In this document: positions 56,244 to 64,000 of the stretch, piece after piece | Numbering within the stretch: position 1 is the stretch's first letter | How the letters are laid out: each line of letters opens with the position of its first letter | Assembly: GCF_035658495.1 (NCBI RefSeq) | Contig: NZ_CP141945.1 | Span: 1,048,501 to 1,112,500, forward strand | Direction of reading: 5' to 3' | DNA: 64,000 nt | Source: Novosphingobium sp. RL4 | Lineage (GTDB): Bacteria > Pseudomonadota > Alphaproteobacteria > Sphingomonadales > Sphingomonadaceae | The notes under the pieces: generated by a model | Databases searched by the model: none | The model's input: only the letters and a program-made list of their open reading frames with translations | What the model was told of the DNA's origin: nothing | Translations under genes and position numbers: made by a program

Positions 56244-57160
56244 CCAAGGCGACCATCCTCATCGTCGATGACGATGTCGCGAACATCGAGATCATGAACG
56301 CCGTGCTCGAAGACGATTACGACGTCTGCTTCGCCATGTCGGGCGAGGAAGCGATCGAAACGGCGCGGACGGTGGACCCGGACCTGATCCTGCTCGATAT
56401 CGTGTTGCCGGGGCTGGACGGTTTCGAGGTTTGCCGGGAGCTCAAGGTCGATCCCGTGCTGGCGGACGTGCCGATAATCTTCATGACCGGCCTCGACGAT
56501 TCCGAGGACGAGATGAGGGGCCTTTCGCTAGGCGCGATCGACTATGTGGCCAAGCCGATCCAGCCCGCCATCCTGCGGGCTCGGGTGAGCAACCATGTCG
56601 AGCTGAAGCGCCTTCGCGACAAGCTGGCCGAACTGGCGGTAACCGATGCGCTGACCGGGCTCAGCAACCGGCGGCAGCTTGAACGGACGCTGGAGGCAGA
56701 GTGGTCCCGAATGTGCCGCAGTGGTGACTGGCTGTCGGTCATCATGCTCGACATCGATTTCTTCAAGCAGTTCAACGACACCTACGGACATGTTGCCGGA
56801 GATCGCTGCATCGTCATGATCGCGGCCACGCTCAACCGAGCCTTGCGCCGCGTTACGGCGGTGACGGCCCGTTATGGCGGGGAGGAGTTCGTGTGTATCC
56901 TGCCCGGCGCGGACCCGGCTTCCGCGCGGCAGGTCGCGGAGGAAATCCGCAGGCAGGTCAACGCGTTGCAGATCCCTCACGAGACATCGCAGGTCAGTTC
57001 CTACGTTACCGTCAGCATCGGTGTCGCCAGTGCGCGCTGCACTGGCGACATGACGCCTGAACGGTGGATCGCGGAAGCGGACAAGCAGCTCTACCTTAGC
57101 AAGGTCGGAGGCCGGGACCGGATCGTCGGAACCCAGTTCCAGGTGACCTGCCTGGGTTGA
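56240..57160 (+). CDS. PleD-like response regulator with GGDEF output
   Basis: A 306-residue protein with a receiver (VDDD near residue 10, phosphoacceptor in LLDIVLPGLDG, lysine in VAKPIQP) and an active GGDEF domain in its GGEEF form (ARYGGEEFVCILPG). No RxxD I-site precedes it (RVTAVTARY). The GTG start overlaps the hybrid kinase stop, so phosphorylation by that relay probably switches c-di-GMP synthesis. It ends 8 bp before the convergent dehydrogenase gene. Confidence 0.92.
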   Translation: MTKATILIVDDDVANIEIMNAVLEDDYDVCFAMSGEEAIETARTVDPDLILLDIVLPGLDGFEVCRELKVDPVLADVPIIFMTGLDDSEDEMRGLSLGAIDYVAKPIQPAILRARVSNHVELKRLRDKLAELAVTDALTGLSNRRQLERTLEAEWSRMCRSGDWLSVIMLDIDFFKQFNDTYGHVAGDRCIVMIAATLNRALRRVTAVTARYGGEEFVCILPGADPASARQVAEEIRRQVNALQIPHETSQVSSYVTVSIGVASARCTGDMTPERWIAEADKQLYLSKVGGRDRIVGTQFQVTCLG

Positions 57161-57168
57161 CGGCTGCG

Positions 57169-58224
57169 TCAGGCCGGCTCGGCAACCCGTTCCGGCTGCA
57201 TCAGCCGCTCGGCGATGCGGTCCGCGACGGTCGAGGGCGGGAGTGCGTCCTGCGCCGCTTCATCGAGAAGCGCAGACACGCGGGGGCCGATCTGAAGGAC
57301 GCGCTGGCGGACTTCATCGGTGCTTTCGTGAAGGTACTCGGCCGAGACGTTGATGATGCCGCCTGCATTGGCGACGTAGTCGGGCACGTAGACCAGCCCG
57401 CGTTCCAGCAGGAGGCCGGCGACATCTTCGCTGGAGAGCTGGTTGTTGGCTGCTCCGCAAACGATCTGGGCCTGCAGTGCCGAGACGGTTGCCGCATCCA
57501 GCACGCCGCCAAGGGCGCAAGGCGCGAAGACATCGGCGGCAACTCCTGAGATCTCGCTGACCGGCACGATGCTGGCGCCATGCTTCTCGGCGATCCGCGC
57601 GCAGCGGGCCGGATCGATATCGGCCACGACGAGCCGGGCGCCGGCTTCAGCCAGCAGATCGCACAGGTGTGCACCGACGTTACCGACGCCAAGCACCGAT
57701 ACCGTCATGCCGGAAAGGCCGCCGCCGAAACGGAACCCCGCAGCGAAGCGCATGGCCTCGAACACTCCGAGCGCGGTCCAGGGCGAAGGATCGCCCCCGG
57801 CGCGGCCGGGCAGTGCCGTGCGGCCGGCCACATGGTTCGTGTGGCGTGCAACCGCCTCCATGTCCGATACGCTGGTGCCGACATCCTCTGCCGTGACATA
57901 GCGGCCTTCGAGCCGTTCGACAGCCTCGCCGAAAGCCTCGAACAGGGCTGTGCGGTCGAACGCACCGGCCGGACGGCGAAGCACGGCCTTGCCGCCGCCG
58001 AAGGGCAGTTCGGCCATGGCGTTCTTGTAGCTCATGCCTTCGGCCAGACGCACAGCGTCTGCCATGGCGGCGCTTTCGTCGGCGTAAGTCCAGAACCGGC
58101 AGCCGCCGGCAGCCGGTCCGCGCGCGGTGGAGTGAATGGCGATTACACCGTCAAGGCCGGCAGCTTCGTCGTAGAGACGGACATATTCCATCGGCGGCGT
58201 CATGCGGCTGGCGCGGGCGACCAT
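57169..58224 (-). CDS. Leucine-dehydrogenase-like Glu/Leu/Phe/Val dehydrogenase
   Basis: A 351-residue enzyme of the branched-chain/aromatic amino acid dehydrogenase family. Visible are GGCRFWTYADESAA, the catalytic lysine region MSYKNAMAELPFGGGKAVL near residues 60-80, VTAEDVGTS, and the Rossmann motif VLGVGNVGAHLCDLLAEAG near residue 180. It should deaminate leucine, valine or phenylalanine to the 2-oxo acid with NAD+. ATG 58224 was chosen because GGAG lies 7 bp upstream and the length then equals that of known leucine dehydrogenases. It diverges from an Lrp-type gene across 137 bp. Confidence 0.9.
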   Translation of the reverse strand: MVARASRMTPPMEYVRLYDEAAGLDGVIAIHSTARGPAAGGCRFWTYADESAAMADAVRLAEGMSYKNAMAELPFGGGKAVLRRPAGAFDRTALFEAFGEAVERLEGRYVTAEDVGTSVSDMEAVARHTNHVAGRTALPGRAGGDPSPWTALGVFEAMRFAAGFRFGGGLSGMTVSVLGVGNVGAHLCDLLAEAGARLVVADIDPARCARIAEKHGASIVPVSEISGVAADVFAPCALGGVLDAATVSALQAQIVCGAANNQLSSEDVAGLLLERGLVYVPDYVANAGGIINVSAEYLHESTDEVRQRVLQIGPRVSALLDEAAQDALPPSTVADRIAERLMQPERVAEPA

Positions 58225-58361
58225 TTTCGAACTCCAGTCGGGATTGGCGTAATTGCCGCAAGCATTGTCGCAGGCCGGGCGGGAGATTTCTCTCCTCATT
58301 TGGGTGCGGGAAGCTAGTTTTGTGGCAAGACTGACCCGAGAATACATGATATGAGAATGAA

Positions 58362-58823
58362 ATGACCGAACTTGATCCCTATGAGCGCAAGATTCTCCGC
58401 GAGCTGCAGCGCGATGCAGGCCAGACTACGGCGCAGATCGCAGAACGGGTGGGCTTGTCCTCTTCGCCATGCTGGCGCCGGATCGATCGGCTTGAGCGCG
58501 AGGGCTACATCAAGCGGCGGGTGGCGCTGGTAGATCGAAAGAAGGTCGGCCTCGATGCCCATGTCTTTGCGCAAGTGAAGCTCAACGCCCATGGCCGCGC
58601 CAATCTCGACGAATTCTCCGCCAAGATCCGGGAATTTCCAGAGGTTCTGGACTGCTACGTGCTGATGGGCTCGATCGATTTCCTGATCCGCGTCGTCGCC
58701 GCCGATATCGAGGCTTACGAAAAATTCTTCTTCGAGAAGCTGTCTCAGCTTCCCGGCGTTCAGGAAATCAACTCGATCGTGGCCTTGTCGGAAATCAAGG
58801 CGACGACCGAGTTGCCGATCTGA
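58362..58823 (+). CDS. Lrp/AsnC-family transcriptional regulator
   Basis: A 153-residue protein with the N-terminal AsnC helix-turn-helix (AQIAERVGLSSSPCWRRIDR, residues about 25-44) and the C-terminal RAM ligand domain (AHVFAQVKLNAHG and later DCYVLMGSIDFLIRVV). It very likely controls the divergent amino acid dehydrogenase in response to leucine or another amino acid. Its 3' end overlaps the convergent PepSY gene by 29 bp. Confidence 0.92.
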   Translation: MTELDPYERKILRELQRDAGQTTAQIAERVGLSSSPCWRRIDRLEREGYIKRRVALVDRKKVGLDAHVFAQVKLNAHGRANLDEFSAKIREFPEVLDCYVLMGSIDFLIRVVAADIEAYEKFFFEKLSQLPGVQEINSIVALSEIKATTELPI

Positions 58824-60300
58824 CCGCGTTTTCCGGGACGCCGGCGCTCGGAAACGCGGCGTTCGCCTTGCGGCGGGCCAGTGGAAGCAGGCCGAGGCCT
58901 GCACCGGACAGGGCAAGCGCCAGGTCGATCGCCACCGAACTTGCGGGATGGGTCGGCGCCAGCGCGAAATGGCCTATCCCCGTCGCCAGCAGTGCGAGCC
59001 CCAGCGCTGTGCGCAGGCGCGCCGAAGTGATTTCGGCCGGGCGAAGCGTTGCGGCCGCGAGGCCCAGTACCAGCAGGCCCCAGAACACCGGAACCAGCGG
59101 GGCTTCGGCACCCGCAATCGCCCGCAGCCAGTAGACCAAGGCCAGCGCGAGCGGACTGCCCCAGATCGTCACCGCCCATTGCGCTTCAAGGCGGGTGGAG
59201 GGCCGCCCGCGCGCACGGCGCTTCATCAGCCAGAGCGTCGTGCCCGTCGAGATGATGGCGCAGAGCGCGAGGCCGAAGAGGAAATAGGCGATTTCCACGG
59301 GCACACCGCCAAAAGTGCCGAAATGCATCTTGTAGATCGAGGCGATGGCCTGCTGGCCGGTCCGTCCGTCCGAGAGGCCGACATTTCCGCGATAGTTGCC
59401 GGTGCCTCCGAACAGATAAGTCTCGCCGTAGATCAGGCGCCGGTCGTGGTCGGCAAGCACGGCAATCTGCTGGCCAGCGGTGCCGGGTTCCTCGATCGTC
59501 ACATAGGTCACGCGGTGACCGGGACGGTGAGCGGCCATCCATGCCAGGGCCCGGTCCGCGCGGGCTACGGGTGCAGGGCTGGTATCGGCCTTGGGTTCGG
59601 CCCCGAACAGGGGGCCGTAAGCAGCCTCGAAGTCACCGGCATGGCGTTCCGCGGCGATGGTCTGGAATACCAGTTGTCCCAGGCCCAGTATGGCGCCGGT
59701 GAAGCCCAGCGCGGCCACGAACGGGAGCAGCCAGACGCCGAAGCGGTTGTGCAGGTCGGACCGGCTGAGTTGCGGCCTGCCCCGCAGGCGCATGCGGAAG
59801 GCATCGCGGAAGATGCGCGGATGGGCGATCACGCCGGTGACCGTTGCTGCGCAGAGCATGATGCCCAAGGTTCCGGTAAGCAGCAGCCCCCAGAACATCG
59901 GCAGGTGCAGGTAGTAGTGGAGGAAGAGGACGAACTCGGTCCAGACGTGCGCTTCCGGGGCATCGTAGCGCCCCGCGGCGTCGACGTAGGCCGCACCGTT
60001 ATCGGTCGTCACGACCACGCGCGGAAGGCCCTCGGTCGGCAGGTGGATGAAGGCGTGAGTGGTTGGCTTTCCTTGCCGCGCGAGCAGGCCTTCCAGAGCG
60101 CGCTGGGCGGCTTGCGGCGAGATTTCGGCCATTTCGGCGGCGGAGGGTTCCTCCCAGCGCTGCAGGTGTTCCTGGAGGACGACCAATGCGCCGGACAGGC
60201 AGACGAGATAGAGCGCAGCCCCTATCAGCAGCCCGATTGCGGCATGGCCGGCAAGGGCGCGCTGCACTAGTCCTTCGGAAGGCTTCACATTGCCAGCCAT
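58795..60300 (-). CDS. PepSY-domain membrane protein of an iron-uptake operon
   Basis: A 501-residue protein with an N-terminal membrane anchor ([20 protein letters not shown]), PepSY-type segments, a conserved [12 protein letters not shown] stretch and several further membrane helices ([20 protein letters not shown] and others). PepSY membrane proteins next to TonB siderophore receptors, such as FoxB types, are thought to reduce ferric siderophores in the periplasm. The start at ATG 60300 has GGAGGG upstream. It is the last gene of the operon TonB receptor, small membrane protein, PepSY, and overlaps the preceding gene by 16 bp. Confidence 0.85.
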   Translation of the reverse strand: MAGNVKPSEGLVQRALAGHAAIGLLIGAALYLVCLSGALVVLQEHLQRWEEPSAAEMAEISPQAAQRALEGLLARQGKPTTHAFIHLPTEGLPRVVVTTDNGAAYVDAAGRYDAPEAHVWTEFVLFLHYYLHLPMFWGLLLTGTLGIMLCAATVTGVIAHPRIFRDAFRMRLRGRPQLSRSDLHNRFGVWLLPFVAALGFTGAILGLGQLVFQTIAAERHAGDFEAAYGPLFGAEPKADTSPAPVARADRALAWMAAHRPGHRVTYVTIEEPGTAGQQIAVLADHDRRLIYGETYLFGGTGNYRGNVGLSDGRTGQQAIASIYKMHFGTFGGVPVEIAYFLFGLALCAIISTGTTLWLMKRRARGRPSTRLEAQWAVTIWGSPLALALVYWLRAIAGAEAPLVPVFWGLLVLGLAAATLRPAEITSARLRTALGLALLATGIGHFALAPTHPASSVAIDLALALSGAGLGLLPLARRKANAAFPSAGVPENAVRSATRSSP

Positions 60301-60845
60301 GCAATCCCTCCAATCAGTGCGACCGCGACCGGCGCGGGGATCATCGCCGAGAGAGTCCTGCAGGTCATCTGCCAGCTTGCCATCGCAATCCACAACAGGG
60401 GAAGCAGGAAAAGCGCCGTTGCCGTGGCATCGGCTTCGTGGCTGCCGGCGCGGAACATCGCGCGTTGCACCACCCAGGCGAGCCATAGCCCGGCAGCAAG
60501 ATCCAGCCCGACGACGACAAGGAACACGCCGCAGCGACGGGCGATATCGGGCCAGTCCACCGGGCCGACCGGCAGCGGCGCGGGCGCCCTTTCACGCGGT
60601 GTGCGCTGCGGCGCCGGGGTAGCGGCAGCGGCCTGCGCGATCACGGCCAGTGCCATCGTCATCGAGACGGTTGCGCCCGCCGTCAGTCCCCAGGCGCCTT
60701 CACCGGCTGCCAGCAGGACCGTGGCAACCGCCATCGCCGTCCATGCGATGGCCACCACGGCCCTGCTGCGCTGCCATCCGTAGCGCAGCAGCAGCGGACC
60801 GGCCGCACAAAGCGCCAGCGCGCCGGTGAGGGTTGCCCCGGCCAT
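60285..60845 (-). CDS. Small membrane protein of the iron-uptake operon (DUF3649/DUF3325-like)
   Basis: A 186-residue protein with two hydrophobic halves separated by a Pro/Arg-rich linker ([20 protein letters not shown]). The C-terminal half ([20 protein letters not shown], then [12 protein letters not shown]) resembles DUF3649, and the N-terminal half is of the size and type of DUF3325. These two families usually occur as separate genes between a TonB siderophore receptor and a PepSY protein, so this could be a fusion. It starts 2 bp after the receptor stop. The family assignment is from memory of the layout and not certain. Confidence 0.65.
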   Translation of the reverse strand: MAGATLTGALALCAAGPLLLRYGWQRSRAVVAIAWTAMAVATVLLAAGEGAWGLTAGATVSMTMALAVIAQAAAATPAPQRTPRERAPAPLPVGPVDWPDIARRCGVFLVVVGLDLAAGLWLAWVVQRAMFRAGSHEADATATALFLLPLLWIAMASWQMTCRTLSAMIPAPVAVALIGGIAWLAM

Positions 60846-60847
60846 CG

Positions 60848-63028
60848 TCAGAAACTGAAGCCGACCGTTCCGCGCACCGTGCGCGGAGCACCGTAGTAGG
60901 CCTGGTCCCACTGAAGGCTTGTCCAGTACTTCACATTCGTCACGTTATCGACGTTCACTGCGAGCGACACGTTCTTCGTCACCTGATAGCGGGCCATGAG
61001 ATCGACGATAGCATAACCTTTCTGCGTCATGGTCGCATCTTCGCCATCGGCGGTGAAGGCTTCGTAAAGCTGCGATATCCTGCTCTGGTACCGGGCCGAA
61101 ACACCCATGCGCAGTTCGTCGAGCGAGGGCGGGGAATAGACCGCGCTCAGCCGTACCGTGTGGCGCGGAATGAAGGTCCGGGCTTTATCGCCCTGGTCAT
61201 CCTCGATATCGACATAGGCATAGCCGCCCGAGAGCTGAAGGCCCGGCAGCGGCTCGCCCGCCACATCGACTTCGACGCCTTGCGACCTGGCGTTGACACC
61301 TCTGTAAAGCGTCTGGCCAAGGTCGGGATCGAAGCCGATGGATTCGGCCACATTGTCCTGCCTGGTCTTGAAGACGGCCACGGCGGCGGTGAGCCTGCCA
61401 TCGTTCCACGCGCCTTTGATGCCGGCCTCGTAGGTTTCGCCTTCGAGGGGATCGAGGATCGATCCGTCCGCTGCGAGTTGCACCTGCGGGCTGAAGATCG
61501 TCGCATAGCTGGCATAGGCGGTGAGAGTGCCGGTGAGATCGAAAGTCAGGCCGGCGAACGGCAGGAACTTGGTCCGGTCGAACGAATAGGGCGTGTCATA
61601 GGAGATGCCGGTTCGCTTGGCATTGGTGACATTGCCGCCGATCATGACCTTGAGCGGATCGGCCAGCGAGATGCGTGCCAGGCCGTAGACACTGGCGATC
61701 TTGGTCTTGAAGTCGGCCGTCACGGCATAGTCGCCGAAGTTCGGGTAAGCGAAATCGCCGTCAAAGGCGCTGTTACCCGGCAGAGCGACGCCGATGGCAT
61801 CTGCATCCACCGATTCCTGCTCGACCAGACGGGATTCTCCATAGTTCACGCCAAGGACAACGTCATGCTCCTGCCCGCCCAGGTGGACCTTGCCAGTGAC
61901 ATGGGCATCGATGGTGGTCTCGCGCAGCCTGTCGAGATAGGCGCCGGGATAGGAAAACAGTCCATCGCCGGTTTCGGGATCCTGTGCGCCGTAAACATAG
62001 AACAGCTTGGAATCCTGGTCGCGGGCGCGGCGCAGAACCGAGATTTTGGCGTTCCAGTCTTCGCTGAACTGATGAGTGACATCGGCAAAGAAGTTGCGGT
62101 CCAGCGAGTACCAGGACGACCACGGCTGGGCCGAATTCGCCGAACGATCGTAGGTCACTGGAGAGCCATCGGCATAAAGAAACGGCAGGGCGCCCCAGCT
62201 TACGCCTCGGGGGTCGCTTTCCTGCCAGGAATATCCGGCGGTAACGACCGTGTCCGGTCCAAGGTCGGCCGCGGCAACACCGTAAAGCGTCAGCAGCGAC
62301 GAATGGTAGTAGTCGAGATAGGAATCGCCCGTGTCATAGGCACCTACGAAGCGCGTGCGGATGCTGCCGTCTTCGGTCAGCGGCGTGTTGATGTCCACGT
62401 CGCCGCGAACATGGTCGTAGGAGCCATAGCTCAGGCTGGCGAAGCCGCCGAGGTCGCGGGTCGGACGCTTGCGGACGAAATTGATGGCCGCCGACGGGTT
62501 GCCTGTTTGCGAAAGCAGGCCGGTGGCGCCGCGCACCACTTCCACGCGGTCGAACAGGGCCGTGTCGATGGTACCGTTCTGGAGCCCATAGCTAAGCGGC
62601 TGGCCGATGCCATCGAACTGGAAGTTGACGATGTCGAAGCCGCGGGCGTTGTAGTAGGTCCGATCGGTCTCGGCACTGTCCACGTTTACGCCGGTCGCGC
62701 GGCGCAGCAGGTTGTCCACGGTGTCCAGCCCGAAGTCCTCGATCTGCGCGCGGGTGATTATGCTGACCGCCTGCGGGGTTTCGCGAAGCGAAAGATCGAG
62801 GCGGGTGGTGGAGCCCTGACCTTCGATCACATAGTCGCTGGGGAGCGCGCCGGTCACGACGATCTCGTCGCTGCGAGGCTCGCCTGCCGTTTCGGCAGTA
62901 TTGTCTGCGGCATGCGCGGCGAATGCAAACACCCCGTTTGCCGTGAGCGCCATGGCTGCGATGGGCGCGCTTCGCATCAACAAGGAACGCAAACTCTTCT
63001 TGGCTGAACGGAACCCGGACTGGTGCAT
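60848..63028 (-). CDS. TonB-dependent siderophore receptor
   Basis: A 726-residue outer-membrane receptor. It has a signal peptide ([17 protein letters not shown]), the TonB box region DEIVVTGA and the siderophore-receptor plug signature [17 protein letters not shown]. The sequence [20 protein letters not shown] is typical of the FhuE/FpvA group, and the protein ends in F (RGTVGFSF). ATG 63028 was chosen because GGAGC lies 8 bp upstream; the frame is open further upstream without a signal peptide. It heads the iron operon. The N-terminus is too short for a secretin/TonB signalling domain, so regulation by a surface-signalling sigma factor is not indicated. Confidence 0.92.
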   Translation of the reverse strand: MHQSGFRSAKKSLRSLLMRSAPIAAMALTANGVFAFAAHAADNTAETAGEPRSDEIVVTGALPSDYVIEGQGSTTRLDLSLRETPQAVSIITRAQIEDFGLDTVDNLLRRATGVNVDSAETDRTYYNARGFDIVNFQFDGIGQPLSYGLQNGTIDTALFDRVEVVRGATGLLSQTGNPSAAINFVRKRPTRDLGGFASLSYGSYDHVRGDVDINTPLTEDGSIRTRFVGAYDTGDSYLDYYHSSLLTLYGVAAADLGPDTVVTAGYSWQESDPRGVSWGALPFLYADGSPVTYDRSANSAQPWSSWYSLDRNFFADVTHQFSEDWNAKISVLRRARDQDSKLFYVYGAQDPETGDGLFSYPGAYLDRLRETTIDAHVTGKVHLGGQEHDVVLGVNYGESRLVEQESVDADAIGVALPGNSAFDGDFAYPNFGDYAVTADFKTKIASVYGLARISLADPLKVMIGGNVTNAKRTGISYDTPYSFDRTKFLPFAGLTFDLTGTLTAYASYATIFSPQVQLAADGSILDPLEGETYEAGIKGAWNDGRLTAAVAVFKTRQDNVAESIGFDPDLGQTLYRGVNARSQGVEVDVAGEPLPGLQLSGGYAYVDIEDDQGDKARTFIPRHTVRLSAVYSPPSLDELRMGVSARYQSRISQLYEAFTADGEDATMTQKGYAIVDLMARYQVTKNVSLAVNVDNVTNVKYWTSLQWDQAYYGAPRTVRGTVGFSF

Positions 63029-63220
63029 TCGAAAAGCTCCTATAAACTGATAACGCTTCGCAGTCGCGTTAGGCGCAGTGATGGAGCTTCGCCTGGGAGT
63101 CAACGAACCGGGCAGGCGCGAGTACGCTTTACCGCAGGAGTGATGCAGTTATTCCACACTCCGCCAGTCAGGACTGCCGGCATACTTTGGTGAGAGCGGG
63201 CTGGCAGGCCGTCGGGCTGC

Positions 63221-64000
63221 TTAGCCCTCCAGTTTGCGCAGCCGGTTGAATAGCGAACTGCACTCTTCTCCCGGCTCGATAGCCCAGCTCCGTCTGGCGC
63301 ACTGCCGTGCGCGTTCGATGTGTTCTGGTTCTCGGGTCTGCTCAAAGCGATCGAGCCAGAGCGCGCCCCGCTGGACGAACAGGATGCACTGTTCCGTGTG
63401 GTCCAGCCCATTGGCCTTGCGGATGAGGAGGTCGGTATGTGCAAGAGCGTCCGTTGTCCGCCCGGTCTCACGCAATGCCGAAACCATTGCAATGACGAGA
63501 TCGCCGGGCGGGGGATCGCCTGCGCCCTCCAGCCACGCTGCGATCAGCTTTGCCTCCAGTTGCGCAGAACCATACTTGCGGGTCAGCCTGATGCCTTCGA
63601 AACGTTCATCCCGCCAGGGCAGGCGGTAAGCATGTGCGGCTTCGATTGCCGCCAGTAGTCCCGGTATGTCGTCCTGCCCGATGGATGTGCGGAAGCCGAA
63701 GGCAGCGATCTTGCGCCGGGCCGCTTCGAGCGCGTGATCCTCGGGAGTGCGCAATGCGTCTATGGCGCTTGTCAGTTCCGGCGTCAGGAGGATGTAGCCC
63801 GATGTCAGCGGCAGGCTGCTTGAACGGCAGTCGGAAAATTGCAGTCGAACGGCCCGGGTGCGAAGATCGAGGCTTAGGATGGTGGCGAGGTCTTCGGGGT
63901 CCTCGTGATAGAATTCCGATCCGATCAGGGCATGGACAAGAGCCGGCCCGCCCTTCCGGTGAAGCAGGGGCAGGAGTTCCTCACCGCTGATGTCCTCTGC
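63221..64000 (-). CDS. Hypothetical protein, C-terminal part (runs off the right edge)
   Basis: The reading frame is open from the right edge to the stop at 63221, giving about 259 C-terminal residues. The visible part begins with EELLPLLHRKGGPALVHALI and contains IGSEFYHEDPEDLATILSLD near 63900. The last 100 residues are helical and TPR-like (ETGRTTDALAHTDLLIRKAN, then CILFVQRGALWLDRFEQT). No signal peptide or membrane segment is seen in this part. A TTG near 63754 is in frame, but the coding pattern continues upstream of it without change. I do not recognise the family. It is transcribed towards the TonB receptor with a 192-bp gap. Confidence 0.65.
   Translation of the reverse strand, partial: AEDISGEELLPLLHRKGGPALVHALIGSEFYHEDPEDLATILSLDLRTRAVRLQFSDCRSSSLPLTSGYILLTPELTSAIDALRTPEDHALEAARRKIAAFGFRTSIGQDDIPGLLAAIEAAHAYRLPWRDERFEGIRLTRKYGSAQLEAKLIAAWLEGAGDPPPGDLVIAMVSALRETGRTTDALAHTDLLIRKANGLDHTEQCILFVQRGALWLDRFEQTREPEHIERARQCARRSWAIEPGEECSSLFNRLRKLEG

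Noticed and set aside
60833..63007. 724-codon plus-strand frame opposite the siderophore receptor
   Set aside because: Antisense shadow of a clear TonB receptor with signal peptide and ribosome site on the minus strand.

Overview
The window is GC-rich, densely coding alphaproteobacterial DNA, most like a sphingomonad (Novosphingobium/Sphingobium type). The clues are TonB-receptor glycan loci with a tryptophan-halogenase-like gene, DgcN/DgcA genes, and a partition-replication module made of ParA, ParB and an RPA-type RepA initiator. That module marks the molecule as a plasmid, megaplasmid or chromid. All statements come from reading the sequence; no database search was run.

Layout. (1) 1-10.6 kb: sugar-polymer utilisation locus. 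A LacI regulator and FHS-type sugar permease face a TonB receptor, a flavin halogenase-like protein and two exported GH3 glucosidases. The divergent promoter holds a 17-bp inverted repeat with two LacI-type palindromes. (2) 10.9-18.8 kb: replicon maintenance. It contains a putative DNA-binding protein, an origin-like region (AT-rich repeats, six iterons plus one inverted), repA, parB and parA on the minus strand, three parS-like palindromes around repA, and a nucleotidyltransferase-fold gene with a 13-bp inverted repeat at its start. (3) 18.9-23.2 kb: a membrane diguanylate cyclase, then LysR-dgcN-dgcA, probably for D-glutamate-type amino acid racemisation. (4) 23.7-34.3 kb: cell-surface region. 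It holds a TpsB transporter without a visible substrate, a 2OG-Fe(II) oxygenase, the intact prepilin peptidase (CpaA), a beta-barrel protein, an orphan ParB and two paralogous collagen-like lipoproteins with Gly-Pro-Thr tracts.

(5) 34.4-39.7 kb: signalling genes. They are a degenerate GGDEF/EAL protein, a small protein overlapping a PilZ-XRE fusion, a receiver/kinase pair and a convergent pseudokinase. (6) 40.3-50.5 kb: a Tad/Flp pilus operon (cpaB, cpaC, cpaE-like, cpaF, tadB, tadC, tadD, tadG-like, flp, tadE, and an A24-peptidase-like gene that has lost both catalytic aspartates). (7) 50.5-57.2 kb: a receiver-winged-helix regulator, a diguanylate cyclase, and a translationally coupled trio (small membrane protein, hybrid kinase with two receivers and Hpt, receiver-GGDEF). 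(8) 57.2-64 kb: a leucine-dehydrogenase-like gene divergent from an Lrp regulator, an iron-uptake operon (TonB siderophore receptor, small membrane protein, PepSY protein), and a partial hypothetical gene at the right edge.

How it fits together. Sections 4-7 look like one surface-attachment island: pilus machinery, collagen-like surface lipoproteins, a possible protein hydroxylase, and many c-di-GMP and phosphorelay parts. The strongest candidates for new biology are the collagen-like lipoproteins with the nearby oxygenase, the PilZ-XRE fusion, the set of degenerate enzymes (pseudo-prepilin-peptidase, P-loop-less CpaE, pseudokinase, dead EAL), and the origin/parS arrangement.
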